The translations under genes were made by a program, and so were the position numbers. From the IMG/VR virus record IMGVR_UViG_3300049157_000031, positions 1-22,663 of that record: a stretch of DNA of 22,663 nucleotides; one strand, 5' to 3'. This DNA is from a virus. Below, one piece after another: positions 6,022-14,081 of the stretch; positions within the stretch are counted from its first letter, which is position 1, and each line of letters opens with the position of its first letter. The notes under the pieces were generated by a model. That model ran no database searches. It had not been told where the DNA came from and worked only from the letters and a program-made list of their open reading frames with translations.

Positions 6022-8067
6022 TTAGGTTTTAATCCACCATTTTGTTGCTGTGTTGATTGGTCGTGTTTCTGTTGAAACTAATGCGGCGGGGCCACCGCCC
6101 AAACCAGTTTGATCTACGACGCCTGTGTGATTTATAGACTGTGCAGTGAAGTTACCGCCATCTGCCGCACCTGCGCCACCTGAATATTTGAAATTACCTG
6201 TAACAGGAAGATGCTGATGATCTTGAATCGCGTCGGACTCATGCGAACCAATTACATCGCCAATAACTTCGCCAGTCTCAAGGTATGTCCTATTTGAAGC
6301 GTCTGGATCAACGCCGGCGCCATCATCAAGACCGCGAACAAATATGCCGCGCCTATCATCAACAACAAGCTGGGTTGAAAAATTTGCAACGATTGCATCT
6401 GCAACAGCGTCAGCATTGTTTGTCCCAGCTGTTATCGGTATTTCTTTGACTAAAGAGCCCGGAAATAGAAGCTCTGGTGATGATCCAGCACCATCTAGTG
6501 AAAACCAATATACCGTCGATCTTCCGGTAGGTGAAAATATTTCATAATACTCACCTGCTGCTATAGATGTGGTAATAACTTCAACAATTTGTCGTGTGGT
6601 TCCATCTCCAGGAACAGTTATTGAAACGGTAAAGCTTGTTGTATGTTGGTTGGGTGCCGTTGCAGCATTAAATTGTGAAGCTGTATGAGTCAATGTATCA
6701 AGGCCAGCTTTAACTGTATTAAAGCCATCTATACCATTACCATAAATATTACCGATGGCACCCAATAGTCTAACGTATTCTGGATTGGGATTTGGCACAG
6801 CCACATCGTATGTAGCACCGTCACAGTAAAGCCAACCCGGACCGGGGCCATTTATTGATACATCTTCTATAATTTTTCCTGGTTGATCAGCCGGGGCCCA
6901 GACTAACTGCGATATTCCGGTTCCTGGCTCAGCAGACGCCGTTACAGTATTTTCGCCAATCTTTAAAACATCGCCAATATCTGCATCATCTGTACCCGTT
7001 ATGTCGATAGAGCCGCCCATTGTTGATGCTAGCGCTTGATAGGGGGAAACCGTTGGGTAATCGATGTTATTGTCGAATGTACCAAGTACGGCCATAAAGT
7101 CGACCATTGATATATCAAATGTGACGTTTGTGGGAACGCGAAAAACAAACCTGAATTCATCATCATCGTTAGCGCCAAAAAACGTGGCTGTGTCATCAGA
7201 TATCGTTAGCGTAGTCTTATATTTTGCATATGAAATTGGTTCAATTGTAAATGTTGTAACGAGAGTTTCAACTTCTGGCGAACCTCCTGATCCATAGTTC
7301 TTTTGGTACAAAAGTTGAATATTTAATGGTGATCCGGTATTACTTACTGCTTCAAACTGAATGGTAAAGGTCTTACCCGAAAACTTCGAAACTCCAGCAG
7401 GCCCATAAATAACCTTTAGGTCTTTTATGTTCTCCGCTGGATTTGGGTTTGTCCCAGCGAATCTTAACGCATAGCGCGGCGCGCTGTCGGGATTAACAGG
7501 GTTATCTGAGAATCGCTCAAATACGACCGTATTTTGCGATGTGAAGCCGTTTGCAAGGTTTATGATCCAGCCGCCAAGCGCTACGTTTGTCAGCGTCTGT
7601 GTTAGAAGACCGCCAGCGCCAACCGGATATAAACGGCGCACTAAAAACTGACCGTTGTTTATGTAGTTTTCTAGGTCGTTAAATATATTGTCAGTTCCTG
7701 AAGTGTCAATTTGATCAGGCCAGCCTTCACGACTAAATTGAAATATACCGCCAGAACTGTACACCTGTATGAAGTAAAGCTCTTGATCACCATCCTCGTC
7801 GAACGGGAAGTAATATGTTTTTATGTCATTACCACCGCCATCACTCGTCGTTCCTATCCCGGTTAGCGGTAAAGGATTTGGTAGCTCAATAAAAACGGGG
7901 TCAGCAGGTGTGCCGCTTAACTTAAAGACTGGCTTTGGTTCAGTTCTTGCTGAGTCCTTCCAAAATTCTATATAACCATTCACTAGAGGTAATCCAGTAT
8001 CTTTATCTCGGAAAACCTCTTGTAGCGATGGCTCTAAGAAAAATTTGAACTTGTCATTATCTGCCAT
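6022..8067 (-). CDS. Tail fibre with a C-terminal collar-type domain, 681 residues
   Basis: The N-terminus (about 10-50; EVFRDKDTGLPLVNGYIEFW, then KDSARTEPK) is a widespread fibre N-terminal motif in which a variable gains a 'stuff-your-own filler' loop, seen in many podophage and siphophage fibres. The C-terminus has the hallmarks of the phage tail collar domain: an Arg-Gly-x-Phe-x-Arg-Gly segment near residue 580, DHQH near 616-619, and the terminal ETRPINTATKWWIKT. In T4-type fibres such His-x-His pairs bind metal in the trimer; here that is inferred. About 250 residues in the middle form a beta-rich, carbohydrate-binding-like stretch. The start overlaps the ejection gene by 11 bases, and an SD (GAGG) lies in that gene's last codons. 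Confidence 0.85.
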   Translation of the reverse strand: MADNDKFKFFLEPSLQEVFRDKDTGLPLVNGYIEFWKDSARTEPKPVFKLSGTPADPVFIELPNPLPLTGIGTTSDGGGNDIKTYYFPFDEDGDQELYFIQVYSSGGIFQFSREGWPDQIDTSGTDNIFNDLENYINNGQFLVRRLYPVGAGGLLTQTLTNVALGGWIINLANGFTSQNTVVFERFSDNPVNPDSAPRYALRFAGTNPNPAENIKDLKVIYGPAGVSKFSGKTFTIQFEAVSNTGSPLNIQLLYQKNYGSGGSPEVETLVTTFTIEPISYAKYKTTLTISDDTATFFGANDDDEFRFVFRVPTNVTFDISMVDFMAVLGTFDNNIDYPTVSPYQALASTMGGSIDITGTDDADIGDVLKIGENTVTASAEPGTGISQLVWAPADQPGKIIEDVSINGPGPGWLYCDGATYDVAVPNPNPEYVRLLGAIGNIYGNGIDGFNTVKAGLDTLTHTASQFNAATAPNQHTTSFTVSITVPGDGTTRQIVEVITTSIAAGEYYEIFSPTGRSTVYWFSLDGAGSSPELLFPGSLVKEIPITAGTNNADAVADAIVANFSTQLVVDDRRGIFVRGLDDGAGVDPDASNRTYLETGEVIGDVIGSHESDAIQDHQHLPVTGNFKYSGGAGAADGGNFTAQSINHTGVVDQTGLGGGPAALVSTETRPINTATKWWIKT

Positions 8068-10087
8068 CTTGTTGGCCCTCGATTGATTTCATTAATTCAG
8101 CTACAGACGGAATAGTGAGGTTTTTTATCGTGTCAAGATGGACATTTTTAGGTTTTACGCCCTTCTTTGATGCCTCGGTTAGTTGCTTAACGTATTTTTC
8201 TCTAACTTTAGGACTGCGTAATACTCGAGAAATTGCGTTTGCGGCGATGGGTATAGCCCCCGTTGCGCCCGTTGCTAGACCAGCCATGCGCGCCCACATA
8301 TGACCTGTTTTTGGGTTGATCATTTGATTTAAATCAAGTCCAGCCATTTTTTTGGTTAATAGTGCGCTATCGAATTTTTTGCGCTGTTCTGGCGAGAAAA
8401 GCATTTCCTTTACTTGATCGCCAATAGATGCGTACGTGTTTAATATTTTTCCTTCTTTGGCTTCCTCTGTACCCGCTATGTTTCTCGACGATTTTGTTAA
8501 AAAATGATGGGCGAGCCTAGACTTTGTCTTATCATCAAGGTGCTTTGTTAATGTTTCCAAAAGCTCCGGTTGCTCGAACTGGCCTCCCTTCAAAAACGTC
8601 GGTATCAGCTTTTCAGCGCGTTTTTTTCCTGTGAGAAAGTCGCTTAGCTCTTTATTACGAAATGGGAGTACATTCTCTTTAAAGTGGCCCTTTGCTTCAC
8701 TCCATTTTGATACTAAGTCTTTATTTGCGCTTGTTGAAGCTGATCTATCAATATCATCATTAAGCGCAGTTTTTAAATTTCTGAGAACCCTAATTGATGA
8801 TTTATTGTTAGCTGATTTTGCATTTTCAAGGGCTGTGTTTATTTTGCGATCGAGGTTAAATGCAGCGCCAAAACTGCGCAAATCTCCACCGTCGACCTTT
8901 GACCCCCTAGCCTCCTTAAGCGACTCAATTAATGAGTCATCATAGATATCTTTAAACTCTTTGTTTTCACCTTCAAACTTTGTCATTTCGTCAAGGTGAT
9001 CTTTCGCCGTCTTTTGATATGAAGACATATCCACCTTGTCGTTTGAGAGATCGGCTATTTTTTCAACGTCTGAATAAAGCTTTCCCTTTTCTCTTTCGGC
9101 TGCTTTCCAAGCCGGCGTAAGCTTTTCATCAATAATATGTCTTGACAGTGATGTGATATTTTCCTTTCCTGAAGGGTTCATCTGCTTAAGAGCGCCAGCT
9201 GTGGTTTTTTTGATTGCATTACCGACATTCATGTACTGTTTAGCCTGTCCTGACCCTGGAACGAGGGCAAGCGAGCTAGACACCCCCTTTAGGTGAGGCT
9301 GGTTAATAACTTCACCAAGAGGCATATGCTTATCAGCGCCAACAGTTTGTAGGGCCTCTATATTTCTCGCCACTTCTTCGGCTGAATGACTGCCGCCAAG
9401 TTTTTTGGTTAAATTTGCAATGCCTTTTTTGGCTGCACCCAATCCATACCCAGCCGCCTTACCCGCGATGGGCGATATTGCACCGATAGCACCGCCTAAT
9501 TCTGCTGACCCTTTGATATCATCAGGATTAAAAACAGGCATTGTAGCGCCTGTAACCGCTGCTCCCTTAGCTGATCTTCCAAGTAAGTCAATCATACCTT
9601 GGAGTGATTTAGGTGCCTTAGACGCTAGCTTTCCTGCGATTTTAGACTGACCGCCAGGTAACATCATCATGGGCAACGACTCGCCTGCAAACTGTCCTGC
9701 CGCTGCTGTCTTGGGAAACCCCTGCATGTACATTTGCTCGGTCTGAGAAGGTTGGAATTGTTGCGTGCTTGGGGCCTGTATGTCTTGCCCTGTCAGCGCG
9801 CTCAAACCTTTTGCGCCATACTGCGAGGCGCCCCCCATAACGTCAGCTAATCCCTTCTTTGCGCCGCCCATAGCCGCCCTACCCCCCATTAACATGGATA
9901 ACATATGCTGTGCGGCAGTGCTGGGGGAGGGGGAGGGTGCCTGTTGTTCCATAGGGGACTGTGATTGCTGTTGTTGCAACGCAGTGCGCATTTGCTGCTT
10001 GTTATCATCCGAAAGGCCGCCTTGTTGCACCCGAGGCACTTGAAGCCTAGCTCGCATTTCTGCTTTTTGTTCAGCTGTTAGTGCCAT
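8057..10087 (-). CDS. Ejection (internal virion) protein, gp16-like position, 676 residues
   Basis: The protein has a Gln-rich N-terminus (about 1-60), a long Gly/Ala/Met/Lys stretch (about 60-230) with weakly hydrophobic helices such as SAELGGAIGAISPIAGKAAG, and a charged helical C-terminal two-thirds. Length, composition and place at the end of the ejection cluster, just before the fibres, match the largest P22 ejection protein (gp16, 609 residues). Those proteins are packaged in the head and delivered with the DNA to help it cross the cell envelope. No lysozyme or other enzyme motif is visible. Its ATG shares a base with the TAA of the previous gene (TAATG), and the SD GAGGAG lies in that gene's last codons. 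Sequence identity to gp16 was not tested. Confidence 0.75.
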   Translation of the reverse strand: MALTAEQKAEMRARLQVPRVQQGGLSDDNKQQMRTALQQQQSQSPMEQQAPSPSPSTAAQHMLSMLMGGRAAMGGAKKGLADVMGGASQYGAKGLSALTGQDIQAPSTQQFQPSQTEQMYMQGFPKTAAAGQFAGESLPMMMLPGGQSKIAGKLASKAPKSLQGMIDLLGRSAKGAAVTGATMPVFNPDDIKGSAELGGAIGAISPIAGKAAGYGLGAAKKGIANLTKKLGGSHSAEEVARNIEALQTVGADKHMPLGEVINQPHLKGVSSSLALVPGSGQAKQYMNVGNAIKKTTAGALKQMNPSGKENITSLSRHIIDEKLTPAWKAAEREKGKLYSDVEKIADLSNDKVDMSSYQKTAKDHLDEMTKFEGENKEFKDIYDDSLIESLKEARGSKVDGGDLRSFGAAFNLDRKINTALENAKSANNKSSIRVLRNLKTALNDDIDRSASTSANKDLVSKWSEAKGHFKENVLPFRNKELSDFLTGKKRAEKLIPTFLKGGQFEQPELLETLTKHLDDKTKSRLAHHFLTKSSRNIAGTEEAKEGKILNTYASIGDQVKEMLFSPEQRKKFDSALLTKKMAGLDLNQMINPKTGHMWARMAGLATGATGAIPIAANAISRVLRSPKVREKYVKQLTEASKKGVKPKNVHLDTIKNLTIPSVAELMKSIEGQQDGR

Positions 10088-11115
10088 TAACCAAGCTCCT
10101 CAGCTGTGTACCATTTTCCATCCGGACCCATAACCTTGCCGTCTTTTACAGAAAGATACTGATCTTGATCTTGTGTTTCACGTGAAACATCCTCGTTCAT
10201 ATTGTTTAATTGAAGCGGGCTTTTTCTTGAAATCCTCAGGGCATCTCCATGAATTTTCTGGTATTCCTTCCATCTTGCATCTATTATTTCAGGGCTTGTG
10301 GACCAACTTGATGGGTTTGTGAATTTTTTAAGCTCTCTATTTTGTGTTTCTGTCGCATACTCCCCTAATAGTTTTCTCGTCTCTGCGGCTAAAGCAGGGA
10401 CAGTTTGATGTACAAATGTTTGGAATTTAATATAATCTGGGTCTGAATAAAGACCAAGCGCACCGGATATTCCCATCGCTCCTCTTTTTAAAGCGCCCCC
10501 CGGACCAGAAAACTTTTTAACAGCGTCCATGACGTTTTCGTCATTCACCCTATCAATCATTGATTGAGCAATATTTCCAGCGTATCGCGCTTGTTTGATG
10601 TTTGTGGGAACTAGACCGCGTTCAAGCATCGATTGCATCGCTTTTTGATATTCTTGAGTTCCTGGCGTGTACCCACCTGCCTGCAAATTTCTTTCGTATG
10701 AGGTTGGTCGTCCCTGGTTGGGGTACATTAAAGATGCCGCCCCCTTTATGTTCCCGGAGCTTGCCAACAAGTTAGATATTTGTTGCTTTTTTTGATCCTC
10801 GGGCAAATTCGATTGCATGATTTGGCTATATCTGTCAGATAGATAGTCTTGTTGCCTTTTCTGATCCTGCATTGCCTGCATTTTTGCCTGCATCATCTGT
10901 TGTTGAAGTGGCTGCATTTGCTGCTGGCCAGCTGTTTGAGTCTGCATTGCGTCAAGTTGCGCTTGCAACATTTGTGGCTGCATTTTGTTTTTCTGCTTTT
11001 GCGCCTGTGCTTGCTGCATAGCTGAGTATGACTGCATCATAGACGGCAACATATTAGACATAGGACTAGCGTTAGCTGTTGCTCCTGGTGGTGGTTGATA
11101 TACTGGTAAAGCCAT
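10087..11115 (-). CDS. Ejection (internal virion) protein, gp20-like position, 342 residues
   Basis: Residues about 30-90 are a Gln/Met/Ala-rich helix (for example MQPLQQQMMQAKMQAMQDQK). Next comes a region with GGYTPGTQEYQKAMQSMLER (about 147-166), a motif seen in podophage DNA-transfer proteins, and then a conserved-looking helical domain (about 222-290; YIKFQTFVHQTVPALAAETR). The tail (300-342) is polar and ends VMGPDGKWYTAEELG. Position and composition match the P22 gp20 class, which is packaged in the head and ejected. The SD is AGGAG, nine bases before the ATG. The codons for D309-T314 (GAT GTT TCA CGT GAA ACA) carry an exact parS palindrome, described separately. Confidence 0.75.
   Translation of the reverse strand: MALPVYQPPPGATANASPMSNMLPSMMQSYSAMQQAQAQKQKNKMQPQMLQAQLDAMQTQTAGQQQMQPLQQQMMQAKMQAMQDQKRQQDYLSDRYSQIMQSNLPEDQKKQQISNLLASSGNIKGAASLMYPNQGRPTSYERNLQAGGYTPGTQEYQKAMQSMLERGLVPTNIKQARYAGNIAQSMIDRVNDENVMDAVKKFSGPGGALKRGAMGISGALGLYSDPDYIKFQTFVHQTVPALAAETRKLLGEYATETQNRELKKFTNPSSWSTSPEIIDARWKEYQKIHGDALRISRKSPLQLNNMNEDVSRETQDQDQYLSVKDGKVMGPDGKWYTAEELG
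10174..10189. other. Perfect parS site (ParB loading site) inside an ejection gene
   Basis: TGTTTCACGTGAAACA is a perfect 16-bp palindrome and an exact match to the conserved bacterial chromosomal parS consensus, which ParB binds as a dimer before sliding as a CTP-dependent clamp. It lies in frame across D309 to T314 of the 342-residue ejection protein. A given 16-mer is expected about 0.000005 times in a window of this length. I saw no second exact copy and no parA or parB gene in the window. Function in the phage is not shown by sequence. Confidence 0.85.
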
Positions 11116-11127
11116 AACTTTATACTC

Positions 11128-11703
11128 CTAAAGTGCCCCTAAACCCATACCAATCATTCCTCCAAGGGTGTTCCATTTTCCGGCGCTCCTGGCGTTGCTA
11201 AACATGTCAGAACCGGCCGCGGCTGCTCCCTGACCCATCATATTTCTAGCTAAAGCTTCAGCTTCTTGTTGGGACATTTGCGCCCCTTGATGCATTATGT
11301 CCTGTTCAGCGCCAAAACCTTTACCATACATTCCTAAAGCCTGATTCATATACTGGTTGTAATATTGAGAAGCCATGCCAGAAATTTGATTGGCGAGCGC
11401 CTGTTGCTCCGCCGGGCTTCCTGCTTGACCGCCAGCCGCGGCGGCATTCATAGCGCCTTGCGTGGCCTGATCAACATTGTATTGATAACCGGGAGACTCC
11501 TTATACTGACCTCCTATCTGATCCATCATTTGTGTGGGATCGGTTAATAATGTGTTTATTTGATCTTGCATTGTACCTAGCGCGTCTGTACCCGCATCGG
11601 TATACGGACTATAATATTGATCATAAATACCAGGAATTTTTTGAAGATATTGCATTGCTGATTGATTTGGGTCACTGCTAGAGCCAAATATATTTCCTAA
11701 CAT
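11128..11703 (-). CDS. Ejection / DNA-transfer protein, gp7-like, 191 residues
   Basis: The protein contains the pattern common to gp7-type DNA-transfer proteins: a Pro/Tyr-rich N-terminus (IPGIYDQYYSPYTDAG, about 24-39), then an SPGYQYNVDQATQGAMNAAA segment (about 70-89), a Gly/Ala/Gln helix (QQALANQISGMASQYYNQYM, about 103-122) and a Gly-Leu-rich C-terminus (GGMIGMGLGAL). P22 gp7 (229 residues) is packaged in the capsid and released ahead of the genome, probably assembling a channel across the cell envelope. The order gp7-, gp20- then gp16-like is the P22 order. The SD is AAGGAG with five T before the ATG. Confidence in the class is good; the exact family needs a profile search. Confidence 0.8.
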   Translation of the reverse strand: MLGNIFGSSSDPNQSAMQYLQKIPGIYDQYYSPYTDAGTDALGTMQDQINTLLTDPTQMMDQIGGQYKESPGYQYNVDQATQGAMNAAAAGGQAGSPAEQQALANQISGMASQYYNQYMNQALGMYGKGFGAEQDIMHQGAQMSQQEAEALARNMMGQGAAAAGSDMFSNARSAGKWNTLGGMIGMGLGAL

Positions 11704-11712
11704 AAAAACTCC

Positions 11713-11976
11713 TTAACTGGTTAAAATTTCTTTAAATGTTCCGTCATTGTTTAGCATCATTTTTTCTATATCGGCGTTATAAATAATTCGCCTCGATGAA
11801 TCTACTGTGTTCAACTGAAGAACGTTATCGTTGCTTTGTGGCGGAAAAGCATAGCCTTCATCAGAAAGATTTTGCGATAAGAGCGTAGAAAGATTAGAAA
11901 AATAAGCATTCCATTCTTCCGTAATGAATCCGTCTTTTCCGACCAATTTAGCTGTAGGGACGTTGGGTATTTGCAT
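11713..11976 (-). CDS. Small structural protein between tail plug and ejection genes, 87 residues
   Basis: The sequence MQIPNVPTAKLVGKDGFITE followed by EWNAYFSNL, then a Pro-Pro-Gln-Ser-Asn segment and RRIIYNADIEKMMLNNDGTF, matches a pattern I associate with small proteins next to gp10-like genes in podophages related to Stx phages. They start with a short IP-x-x-P strand, carry Asp-Gly-x-x-x-x-x-W, and end with a strand that names an unmodified 'YN' tyrosine. Its exact role is unknown; a tail-assembly part is likely. In P22 this position holds the tail needle gp26 (233 residues) and gp14; no needle-sized coiled-coil protein is present here. Confidence 0.65.
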   Translation of the reverse strand: MQIPNVPTAKLVGKDGFITEEWNAYFSNLSTLLSQNLSDEGYAFPPQSNDNVLQLNTVDSSRRIIYNADIEKMMLNNDGTFKEILTS

Positions 11977-11979
11977 AAT

Positions 11980-13377
11980 TTACATCACTCCAAATTCTAT
12001 TGATCCATCAGTCACTATGTACCTGCTTTTTGAATAAAACCTGATTTGAATGGTCAAATCTATCGCTCTGCCTAAACGCCTAAATTCCACAATTCCTTGT
12101 CTGTATCCCACCTTGTTCATGGTCCTATTGACATAATTTCCGAAACAAACACCCCCGTTTTTCGCTAGAGACATCTGCACAATCATTTCGTCGCTGCTAT
12201 GGCCTTGCTCCATCTGCAAATTTATCCTTTTTACTGCAAAAGGAGTGTCTGATGGGTTTCTAATTGGCGGTAAGATACGTATTCTTGGAATCTCTTTGCC
12301 ATCATAGGTGGTAATATTTGTTGACATTTGATACAAATTGCCATCTATAAAGCTGATGAAATACATCTTTCCGGCAAAGAAAACGGCCTTTTTAGCAATA
12401 TGTCGGTCAAGGTTTTCATCGGTTAGCGTATAAAATAAGTTTTCAGTAAAGTCATAACAAAATGAAAAGTTATCTGTGTTGAATGAAATCTGATAAATGA
12501 TGTGTCCGTCATGCTGGAATAAAAACGCACTTGAGTCATCTGGTTTGCATAAATTATTCAGCTTCGCGTCCAGCCCCTCTGTAGATATTCGCTGAGGTTT
12601 TCCACCCGTTGTGAACACAATAGAATTTTCAGATTTCTCATTCTTGGCGAACCAGACTAGCATACCAAACCCGGTAGCGATGCATGATCTATTCACAGCG
12701 CCATAATCAATTGCTAACGAGTTGTCGCGCACATACGGGAAAAGCTGCAATCCTTGGTCATACCAAAGCTCGGTTGCTTTTGTCCCAATAATAAATAGCT
12801 TTCTATCCAGTACGACAGCGGCTTGCAAAATGTCCGCTTTTGTTTGTAACTGCTGGTTTTGCAACGGATCCCATAAAGCAGCATTATTGCTACCTGATAA
12901 ACGCCACCTACCGTCTGTTCCGGTTGCTATCATGTATGTATCTTGATATGTAATAAATATCGGAACAAAGTCAATAATAGGATTAAAAAATTGTGAGTTA
13001 AAATAGTCATACACATAAACTAAATTTCCATCGACAATGCCTATCTGGCCGTTAAAGTTCTCAGTAATATAAACATCACCCGAGGAGGTATTTAAAACTC
13101 CAAAAAGCTCAAAAGTTAGAGATTCTTGAACTCGGTAAGCATTTCTGCCAACAATCAAAATTATGTTATTGAGTCGCGTACTAAAAAAAACACCGCGTGA
13201 TACTGCACCCAATATCTGCAAAGCAGTAAGATAACCTAAATAATCAACAAGCCCTTTTTTTCCAACATCACCCCCTGAAACCATCATATTTATGGTGGCC
13301 TCTGCGGTAATCTTGCTGTATCGAGAAAACTTGGTCCCACCGATAAGCATCTTTGTAATTGGGCCGCTCTTCATCAT
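11980..13377 (-). CDS. P22 gp10-like packaged-DNA stabilisation / tail plug protein, 465 residues
   Basis: Length is close to P22 gp10 (472 residues). The family's central signature is visible: LFIIGTKATELWYDQG, then LFPYVRDNSLAIDYGAVN, and then a strand with MLVWFAKNEKSENSIVFTT and the PQRISTEGLDAKLNNL segment. In P22 the protein is a beta-propeller-bearing hexamer that binds beneath gp4 and helps close the portal channel after packaging. The ATG overlaps the TGA of the gp4-like gene (ATGA at 13374-13377), and a second ATG follows directly, so the start may be either of the two. The role follows from the family; hexamer formation here is inferred. Confidence 0.85.
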   Translation of the reverse strand: MMKSGPITKMLIGGTKFSRYSKITAEATINMMVSGGDVGKKGLVDYLGYLTALQILGAVSRGVFFSTRLNNIILIVGRNAYRVQESLTFELFGVLNTSSGDVYITENFNGQIGIVDGNLVYVYDYFNSQFFNPIIDFVPIFITYQDTYMIATGTDGRWRLSGSNNAALWDPLQNQQLQTKADILQAAVVLDRKLFIIGTKATELWYDQGLQLFPYVRDNSLAIDYGAVNRSCIATGFGMLVWFAKNEKSENSIVFTTGGKPQRISTEGLDAKLNNLCKPDDSSAFLFQHDGHIIYQISFNTDNFSFCYDFTENLFYTLTDENLDRHIAKKAVFFAGKMYFISFIDGNLYQMSTNITTYDGKEIPRIRILPPIRNPSDTPFAVKRINLQMEQGHSSDEMIVQMSLAKNGGVCFGNYVNRTMNKVGYRQGIVEFRRLGRAIDLTIQIRFYSKSRYIVTDGSIEFGVM

Positions 13378-14072
13378 CTCTGTGGTGTGTATCCTGTATA
13401 TAACTGGGCTTCGATAGGGTTCATCGCCGTACCACCAAAAGGATTAGGGAAGTTTGATACAAGGTCTACTCCAGAAAAATACTTTATCTTCTTATTCAGC
13501 AAAGACAATTCTTGAAGTACGCCCCGAGGCACCTCATCTTGATACTCGGAACATAAGCTTTTAGCTAAGTAGTATCTAAGATATCGGATATAAAAAGGAT
13601 CGAGCGTTGTAGAAAGATCTTGATCTAGCGTCACTGACTGAAGCGCAAATTTTCCGTTTATATTAAACTCGTAGTCGCTTGCAGGAAGATAGTAAACATA
13701 AATTTCACCTACCCCTAACTGTCTGTCAAAAAAATAGTAGGATGGAAGGCTGTTAATATTGTCTACCCTAGACATTCCAAAATAACGGCTTCTGTCAAGT
13801 GCACGTAAATTGTATCTAACGTTCGACAAGTTAAATGTAATTGCGTCAACCGATATCAGGTTTGGAACGGTATATTTTTCCTGGCCTATGATTCCTGTAA
13901 ACGAAAAATTGCCGTAGTAAGGTATGGTAGCAGGCCCAATATTTTGCACTGAAAGTATCTCATTCAGCACACTAAGTCCCTCCTCCATTTGTGACCCTGA
14001 AACGGTCTCAAATTCACGAGAAACAATAGCAGACAAGTAAAATGCGCTGCTTATCAGGCCTGTTACATTCAT
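13374..14072 (-). CDS. Head-completion / portal-tail adaptor, gp4-like, 232 residues
   Basis: The gene lies directly between coat and gp10-like, which is the gp4 place in P22. The N-terminal helix pair (residues about 5-42, with SREFETVSG and GLSVLNEIL) resembles gp4-type connectors, which have a helical bundle at the N-terminus and begin by binding the portal. The middle is beta-rich (INGKFALQSVTLDQDL), and the C-terminal part has IRYLRYYLAKSLCSEYQDEV. P22 gp4 has 166 residues, so this protein is about 65 residues longer and may carry an extra domain. Some gp4-type proteins have muralytic activity, but no such motif is visible. The SD AAGG precedes the ATG by seven bases or more. Confidence 0.7.
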   Translation of the reverse strand: MNVTGLISSAFYLSAIVSREFETVSGSQMEEGLSVLNEILSVQNIGPATIPYYGNFSFTGIIGQEKYTVPNLISVDAITFNLSNVRYNLRALDRSRYFGMSRVDNINSLPSYYFFDRQLGVGEIYVYYLPASDYEFNINGKFALQSVTLDQDLSTTLDPFYIRYLRYYLAKSLCSEYQDEVPRGVLQELSLLNKKIKYFSGVDLVSNFPNPFGGTAMNPIEAQLYTGYTPQR

Positions 14073-14081
14073 CGCTATACC

